This document shows, one piece after another, positions 55,681 through 64,000 of a DNA stretch of 64,000 bases. Below the pieces are notes generated by a model. It did no database searches, was not told the DNA's origin, and saw only the letters and a list, made by a program, of their open reading frames with translations. The stretch's first letter is position 1; the number at the start of each line of letters is the position of its first letter. The stretch is taken from assembly GCA_036417435.1 (NCBI GenBank), contig CM070899.1, positions 147,264,237-147,328,236 of the forward strand, given 5' to 3'. The position numbers and the translations under genes are program-made. This DNA is from Inia geoffrensis. Lineage: Eukaryota; Chordata; Mammalia; Artiodactyla; Iniidae.

Positions 55681-56730
55681 TTACCATTCTCTCTTTTGCA
55701 GGGGGGCTAGTAAGAGGACCTGGAAAGTTGTATTAAATAGGGATGATTAGCTCCAAAACCCAGCAAGCCCTATGACTGTGATTTAAGTGGATGGGCTGGA
55801 GTCATCTCATGCCACAAGAGGTCTTGCGTAGGTAGTCCAGGGCAGGCAATGGCTCTTTCTACCTTTTCTACTTCACCACTCTTTGTGTGAAGGTCTTAGT
55901 GCTATGTTTGTTGCCTCATGGTTGCAGAATGACTGCTGCATCTCCAGACCTCAGGTCCACATTCTAGGCAATTAGAAGGAAGTGGGAGGGGCAAAGGGGA
56001 GAAAAGGGCCATCTCTTCAAAAGCCTTTCTGTTTTTTTTTTTTTTAATTCTGGAAGAGAAGCCCTTCTTAGCAGACTTGTGACTATGTCTTACTGACCAG
56101 AACTGTCACAGGCCAGTCCCAGTTGGAAGGTACCCAAGGAGGAGAGGATTGGATGAGGGTTGGGATGAACAGTGGTGTTTGCACAAGTACCTTGGAGGAA
56201 ACTATGATGCTATGGTACAGGTGGAGATTTTGACAGATGTGTATGTGTGTGTGGGGAGGGGGGCAGGGGATGAGCAGGAGGGAAGATAGAAAAATATGAT
56301 GAATAATTAAGAAAGAAATTGGCAGACTTAGGGATGAAGTAGATGGCAGAGTAGGAGCTAGCTGACTTTGCGGTGCTCTCTTGGGGCGGAAAAGGAAGTG
56401 GGACTGCTCTCCGCTGTGTGTTGGGTGAAGGGAGAGGAGATGTGTGCAGGTGGACTGTGGAGCTGGGTCAGAGGACCCTGGCATGGTCTGAATTGACCTC
56501 ACTACAGGCAGTGTGGGCTTCTAGAACCTGTCTGCTTGGAGAGATTGACTGAGATTGCCTAGCCTGTGTGCATGGTAGCTGGGTTCCCAGTGAATTGTCA
56601 CACTGTGTAGAGAGACAAAGCTCTCACCAATTTCCATCTTAAGCATCTACAGTAGTAAAGAAATGGGGCAGAGCTAAGCAAATAGTATTAAGAGAATAAC
56701 TCACATGGATCAAGGCAAGTTGACTGCTAA
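55681..56730. other. Unassigned non-coding sequence
   Basis: No family recognised. The 139-codon minus frame (56083-56502) is Ser/Pro/His/Leu-rich without a domain. Confidence 0.4.
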
Positions 56731-56734
56731 CATA

Positions 56735-57125
56735 TTCAGTTATTTGTTGAGCAATATTTCTGGAGTGCCTACAGTATGGACAGCACTGGGCTTGGTGCTA
56801 AATAAGCAACATGAGAGGCAGGTCTCTGCCTGCCAAGGGCTGTCATTCTGATAGGGAAGACAAGACGGAATTAGGAAGCATACCGGGCAGCATGGGATAA
56901 CTTCCTCAAATGGGTGGTTCAGACAGAATGTGTACACATGGGAGTTTAGAAGATTGGGTCACCGTGTCAGCACAGGGAGAAAGGCCTCGTGGAGGAGGAA
57001 GTGACATTTAATTTGTGGATCTTGAAAAGCTGGTAGACTTTGGGTGAAAAGTGGGCAGAAGGGGAGCATTCTGGGGCAAGGAACAGGCTTAGGAAGGAGG
57101 TGATGGAGGACCAGGCCATCACCCA
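56735..57125 (-). mobile_element. L2 3' end
   Basis: The text 'gttatttgttgagcaatatt', 'ctgccaagggctgtcattct', 'gaggaagtgacatttaattt' and 'gcattctggggcaaggaaca' is antisense L2 in order. Confidence 0.85.
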
Positions 57126-57560
57126 CGTGGGGGAGTGTGAGGGACTGGTCCGGCTGAGCGTTGGGAAGGGATGGGGTTGAGATAATGTGGTGTGGAGCTC
57201 TAAGCCAGGTCTTGAAGGAAAGGAACATGGTGACGGGGTGGTCCTGGGATTGAATCCTGGCTCCACTTCTTACCGACCAGGGTTCTTGCTGTCCTTAATA
57301 AACAGAAATTGATCAGAGACCAGACAAGAAATTCAGGCAAGGCTTACTGGGGCCCCTGCTGCAGCAGAGGGGAGTGAGAACAGACAACAGGTTCCATTGC
57401 TTGCTCACTCCCTGAAGAGGGGGCAAGCTTGTTCCTTACATGGGGTGAGGGTGGGGGTGTGTCCAGGGGTCGGGCCGGAGGGCTGGCTTAGTGGATTGCC
57501 CACCCCTTATGTGGTGTTGTGTGCAGGGGGCATGCGCAGTACCCTGCTTTTGCTCCTGAC
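57126..57560. other. Mostly unassigned, short MIR-like piece
   Basis: The text 'tgggattgaatcctggctcc' (57245-57264) looks like a MIR head. The remainder is unassigned. Confidence 0.4.
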
Positions 57561-57566
57561 CCATTG

Positions 57567-57826
57567 TTTTTTTTTTAAAAAAATATTTGTTTATTATTTT
57601 ATTTATTTTTGGCTGTGTCGGGTCTTAGTTGCGGCATGCGGGATCTTCGTGGAGGCATGCGGGATCTTTCATTGCAGCGCCAGACTTCTCTCTAGTTGTG
57701 GTGTGTAGGCTCCAGGGTGCGTGGGCTCTGTAGTTTGTGGCACGTGGGCTCTCTCGTTGAGGTGTGTGAGCTCAGTAGTTGTGGCGTGCTGGTGTATTTG
57801 CCCTGTGGCATGTGGGATCCCTGACC
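57567..57826 (-). mobile_element. Older CHR-family SINE lacking its tRNA head
   Basis: The text 'tttatttttggctgtgtcgg', 'gtcttagttgcggcatgcgg', 'tctctagttgtggtgtgtag' and repeated 'gtgggctc' units form the body of the longer CHR subfamily. The 'ccaccagggaagccc' head is absent. The 15-base string ccctgcttttgctcc occurs just before (57542) and just after (57827), but the left copy is separated from the T-run by 10 bases, so the TSD is uncertain. Confidence 0.85.
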
Positions 57827-57841
57827 CCCTGCTTTTGCTCC

Positions 57842-58149
57842 AAGCTCTTCGAAAGTGGCAGTTGGGTTTTTTGGTCTCATTGTAGCTTTGGTCCAGAATT
57901 TGCCCCAACTGCACATGCACGCAGTTATTTTTAGTCCCATAGGTTTCTTTGTATTTTGTTGCTCAAGGAGAGGTGTGTCCACGTGCAAGCATTGCAGCAC
58001 TGCAGCAAAGGGTCCCAGGTCCCAGCCTGTCTCACACTAACCACCCACCACTTGTGTGCTCTTGACAATATGGTTGACTTTCTCAGAAGCTCGGGAGTAT
58101 CTGTAAATGGAAGCAATACTATTGACCTAGAGGGTAGTGGCATAGAAAA
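57842..58149. other. Unassigned non-coding sequence
   Basis: No family recognised. Confidence 0.35.
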
Positions 58150-58310
58150 CTGCAAGAGTGGTAAAGTAAGAGCTGGCATTCTGGGGTGAAAGGGACCTAG
58201 ATGTAATCCTGTTCATTATATGACCTTGGGCAAACAACCTAATTTCTCTGAGACTTTGTGTCCTTGTTAACAAAATGAGGATATTAACAGTATATTACAT
58301 GGTATAATAA
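58150..58310 (+). mobile_element. MIR
   Basis: The text 'tatatgaccttgggcaaaca', 'acctaatttctctgagactt' and 'acaaaatgaggatattaaca' is MIR in sense. Confidence 0.85.
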
Positions 58311-58539
58311 TTTAATTTGCATAACTGTTAGGGTTCTTAAAGTTCTTAAGAATCACAGAAATGTATTCTGGAAGTTCAGCCTAAGAGGAGTTTGTTAAAA
58401 GATATTCAGTACCACCTGGCTTTCTCAGGAGGGCTAGAGAGTCAGGTTTGGAAGACAGGTAGAGCACTGAAATAAAGAGAGATTTGAAAAAAAAAAAAAG
58501 AAAAAGAAAAAGAAAGATCAACAAAGTAAACCACAGCTT
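58311..58539. other. Unassigned sequence with AAAAG microsatellite
   Basis: An A-run and (AAAAG)n lie at about 58487-58515. The rest is unassigned. Confidence 0.4.
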
Positions 58540-59420
58540 AAAATTTTAATTTTTTCATTTACAGCATTTTTTCTCCTTTGACTTGCATCATATGAAATTG
58601 ATGCCATTCAACTGCTTTGACCTATAAAAAAGGAAATTTTATATATGATTCAACATAATACATTACACATTATATATAAAGTTTTATGGCCTATTCTGCA
58701 TATACCGTTATATCTTAAACATTTCCCCATGTCATTAAATTTTCTTTGAAGGCATGGTTTTTACTGGCTGTCTTCTAGTAAATTGTATGTGTGGCCATAA
58801 TTTCTTTAACCATTTATTTTATTTATTTTAACATCTTTATTGGGGTATAATTGCTCTACAGTGGTGTGTCAGTTTCTACTTTATAACAAAGTGAATCAGT
58901 TATACATATACACACGTTCACATATTTCTTCCCTCTTGCGTCTCCCTCCCTCCCACCCTCCCTATCCCACCCCTCTGGGCAGTCACAAAGCACTGAGCCG
59001 ATATCCCTGTGCCAAGCGGCTGCTTCCCACTAGCTATCTACCTTACGTTTGTTAGTATATATATATAACCATTTATTTCGTTGTAGGATGTTTGAATTTT
59101 TCCTCTTCCCTTCCTTCCCTTACTCCCTCCCTCCTCCCTTCTTCTCTCTCTCTTTTGTTGCTATTATAAATAATGCTGACGTAACATATTAATCTTTGTA
59201 CTTATCTCTGATTATTTCCTTAGGATGCAAACTTAGAAGAGGAATTATTAGAAGAGGGTCAAAGGGTTTGAGCAATTAAAAAGAATCTCAATACTTTAAA
59301 GCCAAAAGGCTTTCCCCAAATTGTGCTAATATATCCTCTAAGTAGCAATATATGAAAGTGCAGGTTTTCACTGCAAAATTGTCACCAATGAATATTGCCT
59401 TTTATTTGTCTTTATTTTCT
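58540..59420 (-). mobile_element. Ancient L1M fragment split by a young L1
   Basis: The text 'cctattctgcatataccgtt' and 'catttccccatgtcattaaa' before the insert, then 'gttgctattataaataatgc', 'ggatgcaaacttagaagagg' and 'gtgcaggttttcactgcaaa' after it, reads as antisense L1M-type sequence. A CT-rich run lies at 59100-59155. Confidence 0.65.
58820..59065 (-). mobile_element. 5'-truncated young L1 in ancient L1
   Basis: The 3' end shared with the full-length copies: 'acatctttattggggtataa', 'cttccctcttgcgtctccct' and 'gctgcttcccactagctatc'. A 13-base TSD taaccatttattt lies at 58807-58819 and 59066-59078. The tail is short and AT-rich. Confidence 0.95.
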
Positions 59421-60484
59421 CCAGGTGCACTGGAAGAAAATGGTAGTGTCAGAGTGAGTTCATTTCACAACGTAAAGATTTGCATCAATGAATAGAGAGA
59501 AAAAAAATGAAATGAGATTTCTGTCTGAACCTCTATTCTGACCATCTGCCTTTGACTTCCATGCTTATTTCAAAAAGATGGGACAGAGCCCAAGTCACAG
59601 ACCCATCGTCTAAAGCCATTTTGTGCCATCCCTCCACCCACGGCTCACCCACCTTCCATGACCTTTCTGCCAACAATATATCAATGGGTGGCCCGAATAG
59701 GTGAGTAAGCCTGTGGCCACATGGCTGCTTATTTTTTATTTTTGCCATGATTGAGCTGAATTACTATCATTTGGTGTAGGTGACTCAGCGATGCAATCAT
59801 AACTCATTGTCAGGAGCAGAAAGAACTGGTGTGGGTGGCTTGCAGGCCTTGGGCACAGGGCCCTGTCATGGTGCTCCAGCTTTACTTGTTTCCATTTATT
59901 TCCAACTTCAATATATGACTTCTAGCATTGCCAAATCTGACTTTTTATTTCCACCTGTACATTGGGCATGCGTGGGGAGGGGCAGGAGGAAAGGCAGGCA
60001 GAACAGGAAGAATGGGACAGCAATGTCAGTCTGGGTTGGCAGAAGCAGAGTGAGAATATGGTAGGGGGTGGAGGGAGGAAAGAAAAATGAGATAATAATT
60101 CCTCCCATTCGGTTCCGATCATCGAAGCTGAAAACTCAAACTAAACATGTGGGAGCCTGGTATTGCCTTGGTTCCACCACCAGTGAAGGGTATCAGCAGC
60201 TGATTGTGCAGTTAAGCCAAGAAAGAGTAGGACTGTGAGCTTTCAGTGAAGAAAGGGGTCATCCAAACCAGACTTCCCAACCCCTGATGGCCCATGGATT
60301 CATGAAAGGAATTTCTCTTTTTTGGCAATGGCCACTGTAGCTTGTGTTTTCTGTTGTCTCCAGCAGAGAGTGGCAAGTGCTTGCTGTTCTATGACATAAT
60401 CTGGGTGAGGACAGTCTGGCTAGACCTTGCTGTGGTGACATGAGCACCTGCTGGCAGAGTCAGTCATACTGGGGGACACTAGAG
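59421..60484. other. Unassigned sequence, possible non-coding exon
   Basis: No repeat recognised over about 1 kb. A pyrimidine tract with AG at 59401-59424 and a strong donor-like ag|gtgagtaag at 59700/59701 bound a 276-base stretch with stops in all three plus frames. It could be a non-coding exon, or chance. An ATTTGCAT octamer is at 59478-59485. Confidence 0.35.
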
Positions 60485-60605
60485 ACACTGGCTGGGTGAG
60501 TTAACTAATGTCTCCATAAACAAAGGGTGGCGTGATCACCTTATATGGCTTCTGTGAGGATTAAGATACCATGCTTCTTTAAAGCCTTTTGGAAATAAGG
60601 TCTAA
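60485..60605 (+). mobile_element. MIR fragment
   Basis: The text 'tggcttctgtgaggattaag' and 'ttaaagccttttggaaataa' resembles the MIR 3' part in sense. Confidence 0.6.
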
Positions 60606-60624
60606 ATACATATAGTTTTTAGTG

Positions 60625-61245
60625 TTTGTTTATTTTTTATTGTGGTAAAATATACATTATATGAAATTTACCATCTTAATCATTCCTAAGTGTTCAGTTC
60701 TATGGCATTAAGTGCATTCACATTGTTGTGCAACCATCACCACCATCTATCTCTGGAACGTTTTTTAATCATCCCTAACTAGAGCTCTGTACTCATTAAA
60801 CACTAATGCCCTATTCCCTCCCCTTTACCACACCCCCCCCAGACTCTGGTAAAACTATTTTACATTCTATAAATTTGACTACTCAATGTACTTCACATAA
60901 ATGGAAGCATATAAAGTTTGTCCTTTTGTGCCTGGCTTATTTCATTTACTTTAATGTTTTCAAGGTTCATCCATGCTGTAATGTGTATCAGAATTTCTTT
61001 CCTTTTTAAAGGCTGAATAATATTCCACTGTATGTATATACTCCCATTCTGTTATCCATTCATCCATCAATGAATATATGGATGTTTCCACCTTTGAGCT
61101 ATTGTGAATAATGTTGCTATGAACATGGATGTACAAATATTTATTTTGAGTTCCTGCTCTCAGTTCTTTTGGGTATATATCTAGAAGTGGAATGGTTGAA
61201 TCATAGGGTTATTACATGTTTATAAATACATATGTTTAAAAAATG
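60625..61245 (-). mobile_element. Old L1 3' UTR and ORF2 end
   Basis: The text 'taccatcttaatcattccta', 'caaccatcaccaccatctat', 'ggctgaataatattccactg' and 'tgggtatatatctagaagtg' is antisense middle-aged L1 crossing from 3' UTR into the ORF2 C-terminal region. Stops throughout. Confidence 0.92.
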
Positions 61246-61260
61246 AGATGGTAGGGCAGT

Positions 61261-61620
61261 GTCTTAGTTGTTTGGGCTGCTATAACAAATAGCATAGACT
61301 GGGTGTCTTATAAACAGAAGTTTATTTTTCAAGGTTTTGGAGGCTGGGAAGCCCAAGATCAAGATGCCAGCAGGTTCAGTGTCTGACGAGAGCCTGCTTC
61401 CTCTTCCATAGATGGCTGTCTTTTCACTGTGTCCTCACATGGTGGAAAGGGCAAGGGGGTTTTCTGGGGTCTCTTTTATAAGGACAGTAATCCCATTTAT
61501 GAGGAATCCTGCCTCATGACCTAATCACCTCTCAAAGGCCTCATCTCCAAATACCATCACATTGGGATTAGGTTTCAACATATGAATTTTGATAGGGGCC
61601 ACAAACATTCAGTCTACTGC
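61261..61620 (-). mobile_element. MLT1/MST-like LTR (ERVL-MaLR)
   Basis: Antisense: 'atagcatagactgggtgtct', 'ttggaggctgggaagcccaa', 'gtcctcacatggtggaaagg', 'ccaaataccatcacattggg' and 'cacaaacattcagtctactg'. Solitary and comparatively well preserved. Confidence 0.95.
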
Positions 61621-62155
61621 AGGCAGTGAAATTATTCTGTATGATACCATAATGATAGATATATGGAATTATAGGTATATATTATTATTATTTTTTTGCT
61701 GTACGCGGGCCCCCCACCGCTGTGGCCTCTCCTGCCGCGGCGCACAGGCTCCGGACGCGCAGGCCCAGCGGCCATGGCTCAGGGGCCCAGCCGCTGCGCG
61801 GCACGTGGGATCCTCCTGGACCCAGGCACGAACCCGCATCCCCGGCATCAGCAGGTGGACTCTCAACCACTGCGCCACCAGGGAAGCCCTGGAATTATAT
61901 TTTTGTCCAAACCCAGAGAACTGTACAACACAAGGGTTGTAAAGAGTGAACCCTAATGTAAACTATGGACTTTAGTTAATACTGATGTCCCAATATTGAC
62001 TCATTGATTGTAGCAAATGTAGCACATCAAAGTGAGATGTTAATAATAGAAGAAACTGTTGAGGGGGGTGGGTGAGAGAGGTGGTGTGTGGGAATTCTCT
62101 GTACTTTGCGGTCAACTTTTCTGTAAACGTAAAACTGCTCTAAAAATAAAGTCCA
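61621..62155 (+). mobile_element. Old L1M 3' end split by a CHR SINE
   Basis: The text 'attattctgtatgataccat' before the SINE, then 'gtgaaccctaatgtaaacta', 'ctttagttaatactgatgtc' and the terminal 'cgtaaaactgctctaaaaat' with 'aaagtc', is the sense 3' end of an L1M-type element. Confidence 0.85.
61674..61889 (-). mobile_element. CHR SINE in L1M
   Basis: A short tail, then 'gtacgcgggccccccaccgct' and a terminal 'ccaccagggaagccc'. TSD tggaattata at 61664-61673 and 61890-61899. It contains an unusual 'ccccccaccgctgtggcc' in place of 'cctctcactgttgtggcc'. Confidence 0.95.
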
Positions 62156-62361
62156 GGGCTTCCCTGGTGGCACAGTGGTTGGGAGTCCGCCTGCCGCTGC
62201 AGGGGACGTGGGTTCGTGCCCCGGTCTGGGAAGATCCCACGTGCCGCGGAGCGGCTGGGCCTGTGAGCCATGGCCGCTGAGCCTGCGCGTCCGGAGCCTG
62301 TGCTCCGCAACGGGAGGGGCCGCAGCAGTGAGAGGCCCACGTACCGCAAAAAAAAAAAAAA
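62156..62361 (+). mobile_element. CHR SINE
   Basis: Full length, plus strand, at the very end of the L1M. The 8-base TSD aaagtcca lies at 62148-62155 and 62362-62369. It forms an inverted pair with the copy at 61674-61889. Confidence 0.96.
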
Positions 62362-62369
62362 AAAGTCCA

Positions 62370-63769
62370 TCACTTCATGGAGTCCTTCCTTGAGTAGTTC
62401 CCATGTAAATGCTTGCTCCTTTTTTCTCACTCTTTCCTTTGCAGTCCCCCTGCCTTGTCGGACCATTAGGTGTCCTGGGCATGGCCCTCTTCCTAGGGGC
62501 TATGACACGTGCTCTTATGACAGAAGGGTGCACCTTCTTACCCCCTCATCCTCTTGGGGTCCACTCTCTGGCACCCGGTGTCCAGTCCCTGTACATCACT
62601 CCTAGTGTTGGACCTTTCCCCTTATTTCCAGAGACTTCTCTCAAATCCCTCCCTGTTGCTCATGTCACAGAGGGGAGGGGTTTTGCTCATCAGGGAGGAG
62701 GACATAGAGCTCTAGAGAATTCTGGAGAGCTCCTCAGGGTCCCAGCGTATGTTCAGAGCAGACCCAGGTCTAGCCCCGTCTCCAGGGCGCCAAGTGGGTG
62801 CTGGTTTCAAAGCAGACATTTTCCACTGAGCATCATTATGAGTGAAGACGGTCACCATGGAAGATTCTAGGCCCCCTGCTTTCCTTATGAAGAAAATCAA
62901 AATGGTTTATTATTGTTTCTAAGTCTCTGTTTAGAGTTTCCAGCAACTTGGTGCCAGTTTGTTTGCTGTAAGACACATATTCTGTACAAAATAAAACAAT
63001 AAAAAGTAACTGAGCTTGAAAGAAAGGAAAGGGAAACCCCCAGGTGCCATAACACAAAAAGTAGCTGAAGGCAGAAAGGCAGAAAGGTTTTACTGCTGGT
63101 GGCTGGCTGGGATGTTGGGCTGGACAGAGGCTCTGTGTCCTAGAGTCCCAGATGTTAGTTATTTCCTATTCCGTGAAAAAAGATCTGGCTGGGGGCCTGT
63201 GAAAGCAGGAAGGGAATAGCCAGGAGCGAAGTCACCCCACCCCACCCTTCATAAAGCCCAGAGCCTCAAAGAGCTCCCTAGTCCACAGGACTGGGAAAGC
63301 TCTGCCCACCAGCGTAAAGGTTACTGAAGGAAAATTAAAACTTCAGATCTGCATCCAAACTGGGTGCAGGGTCCAAATTTGCTGAAAGGCAAGGGATTAA
63401 TATAAAAGTGGTCCAGACTACTGAAGCTCCAGTAGCCTAAAAAAGCAAACCCAGAGCTACACTGTAATGATGTTTTATAGTCCAGAGTACATCCTAGAGG
63501 GTATACAGCACTTGTTGAAAATGAGCTAACAGTAACAATAGTAAAAAAAAAGACAAGCCACACAAGAAAACTAACCACTAAGGGGAAGAGTGCTGAAACA
63601 ACAAACAAAAATTAGTATCCCAAGAGATAAAAATGATAGAATAAGATGAAAGAAACCCCCAATCCTGTAAAATAATAAGTTTTAAATAATAACCAAGGAA
63701 AAAAAATAAGGGGTAACAGGAAGAAGAGAATCATAATAAATGAACACGACTTGCCATCTGTTTTTTTCC
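62370..63769. other. Unassigned non-coding sequence
   Basis: About 1.4 kb without a recognised repeat. The 153-codon plus frame 62409-62870 follows a good acceptor-like stretch (ctctttcctttgcag, ending 62444) but has no domain, no donor I can support and no conserved motif. I do not call it. Confidence 0.4.
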
Positions 63770-63890
63770 TACCAGATGTGAGCACTTTGAGACAGGGTCT
63801 CATCTTATTTCATTTACTCTGTGCTCCCAGAGCCCAGGACCCAGTAAGACTCAGTGGACATTTGCGGGCGGAATGAATGGATGTCTCCTC
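63770..63890 (+). mobile_element. L2 3' end
   Basis: The text 'tgtgagcactttgagacagg', 'gtgctcccagagcccaggac' and 'gcgggcggaatgaatggatg' is the sense L2 3' end. Confidence 0.85.
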
Positions 63891-64000
63891 CTCACTGTCT
63901 TTGGAAGACGGTGGCTGAGCACAGCTGTTATGTATCTAGATCCTGCCCCATTCTATTCTGTGTGAGTCAAGGTAGGACTGGCAAGTGGTGTGTAGGAAAC
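63891..64000. other. Unassigned window end
   Basis: Nothing recognised. Confidence 0.35.

Noticed and set aside
62409..62870. 153-codon plus frame after an acceptor-like sequence
   Set aside because: No donor, no domain and no conserved motif; the acceptor alone is weak evidence.
1..64000. CRISPR array, operon, prophage or other prokaryotic system
   Set aside because: There are no regularly spaced direct repeats and no dense collinear genes. SINEs, LINEs, MaLR LTRs and MIRs show mammalian DNA.

Overview
The window is mammalian nuclear DNA with no recognisable host protein-coding gene. It looks like intergenic or deep intronic sequence built mostly from transposable elements of different ages. 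About ten copies of a roughly 210-bp tRNA-derived SINE carry the head 'ttccctggtggcgcagtgg' and the B-box-like 'ggttcgtgcccc', which I recognise as the CHR family of cetaceans, hippos and ruminants. I see no ruminant-type BovB or Bov-tA, and the L1s are of a young cetartiodactyl type. The most likely source is therefore a cetacean (whale or dolphin). That is inference from repeat content, not a database match.

Layout. 1-2950 holds little-assigned sequence, a small palindromic MITE, a 235-bp TTTC/TTCC tract and two MER5-like hAT fragments. 3025-10223 is a full-length L1 on the minus strand, inserted into a MIR whose halves flank it. 10440-19100 has L2, MaLR and MIR remnants, plus an old hAT-like transposon (13018-14929) that received a truncated L1 and two CHR SINEs. 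19102-19657 is a short mariner-like element with a nested SINE. 20160-29520 is a mosaic of MIR, L2, CHR, MaLR and MER5. 30143-38656 has MaLR LTRs, old L1 pieces, an LTR nested in a MIR and a truncated young L1. 38660-46250 holds a TTAGG-type pentamer array, an old L1 split by a CHR, older CHR copies and a long CT-rich tract. 47190-54319 is a second full-length L1, same strand, nested in an old inverted L1. 54540-64000 holds scattered MIR, L2 and L1M pieces, another truncated young L1, a MaLR LTR and a final inverted pair of CHR SINEs.

Both full-length L1s keep a GC-rich 5' UTR ending in a YY1-like motif. Their ORF1 and ORF2 are broken, including one in-frame TAG at the same place in both copies, and both lack the expected Asp of the endonuclease SDH motif. 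Neither should be autonomously active.

I found no rRNA or functional tRNA gene, CRISPR array or operon, and no evidence for a new protein-coding system. The most useful observations are the shared L1 stop, the datable nested insertions, the inverted SINE pairs, a snap-back SINE remnant, a TTAGG array, a perfect short palindrome, and several AT-rich TAAT-dense stretches that could be conserved enhancers. Family names come from recognising sequence patterns without a library search, so subfamily and edges are approximate unless target-site duplications are quoted.
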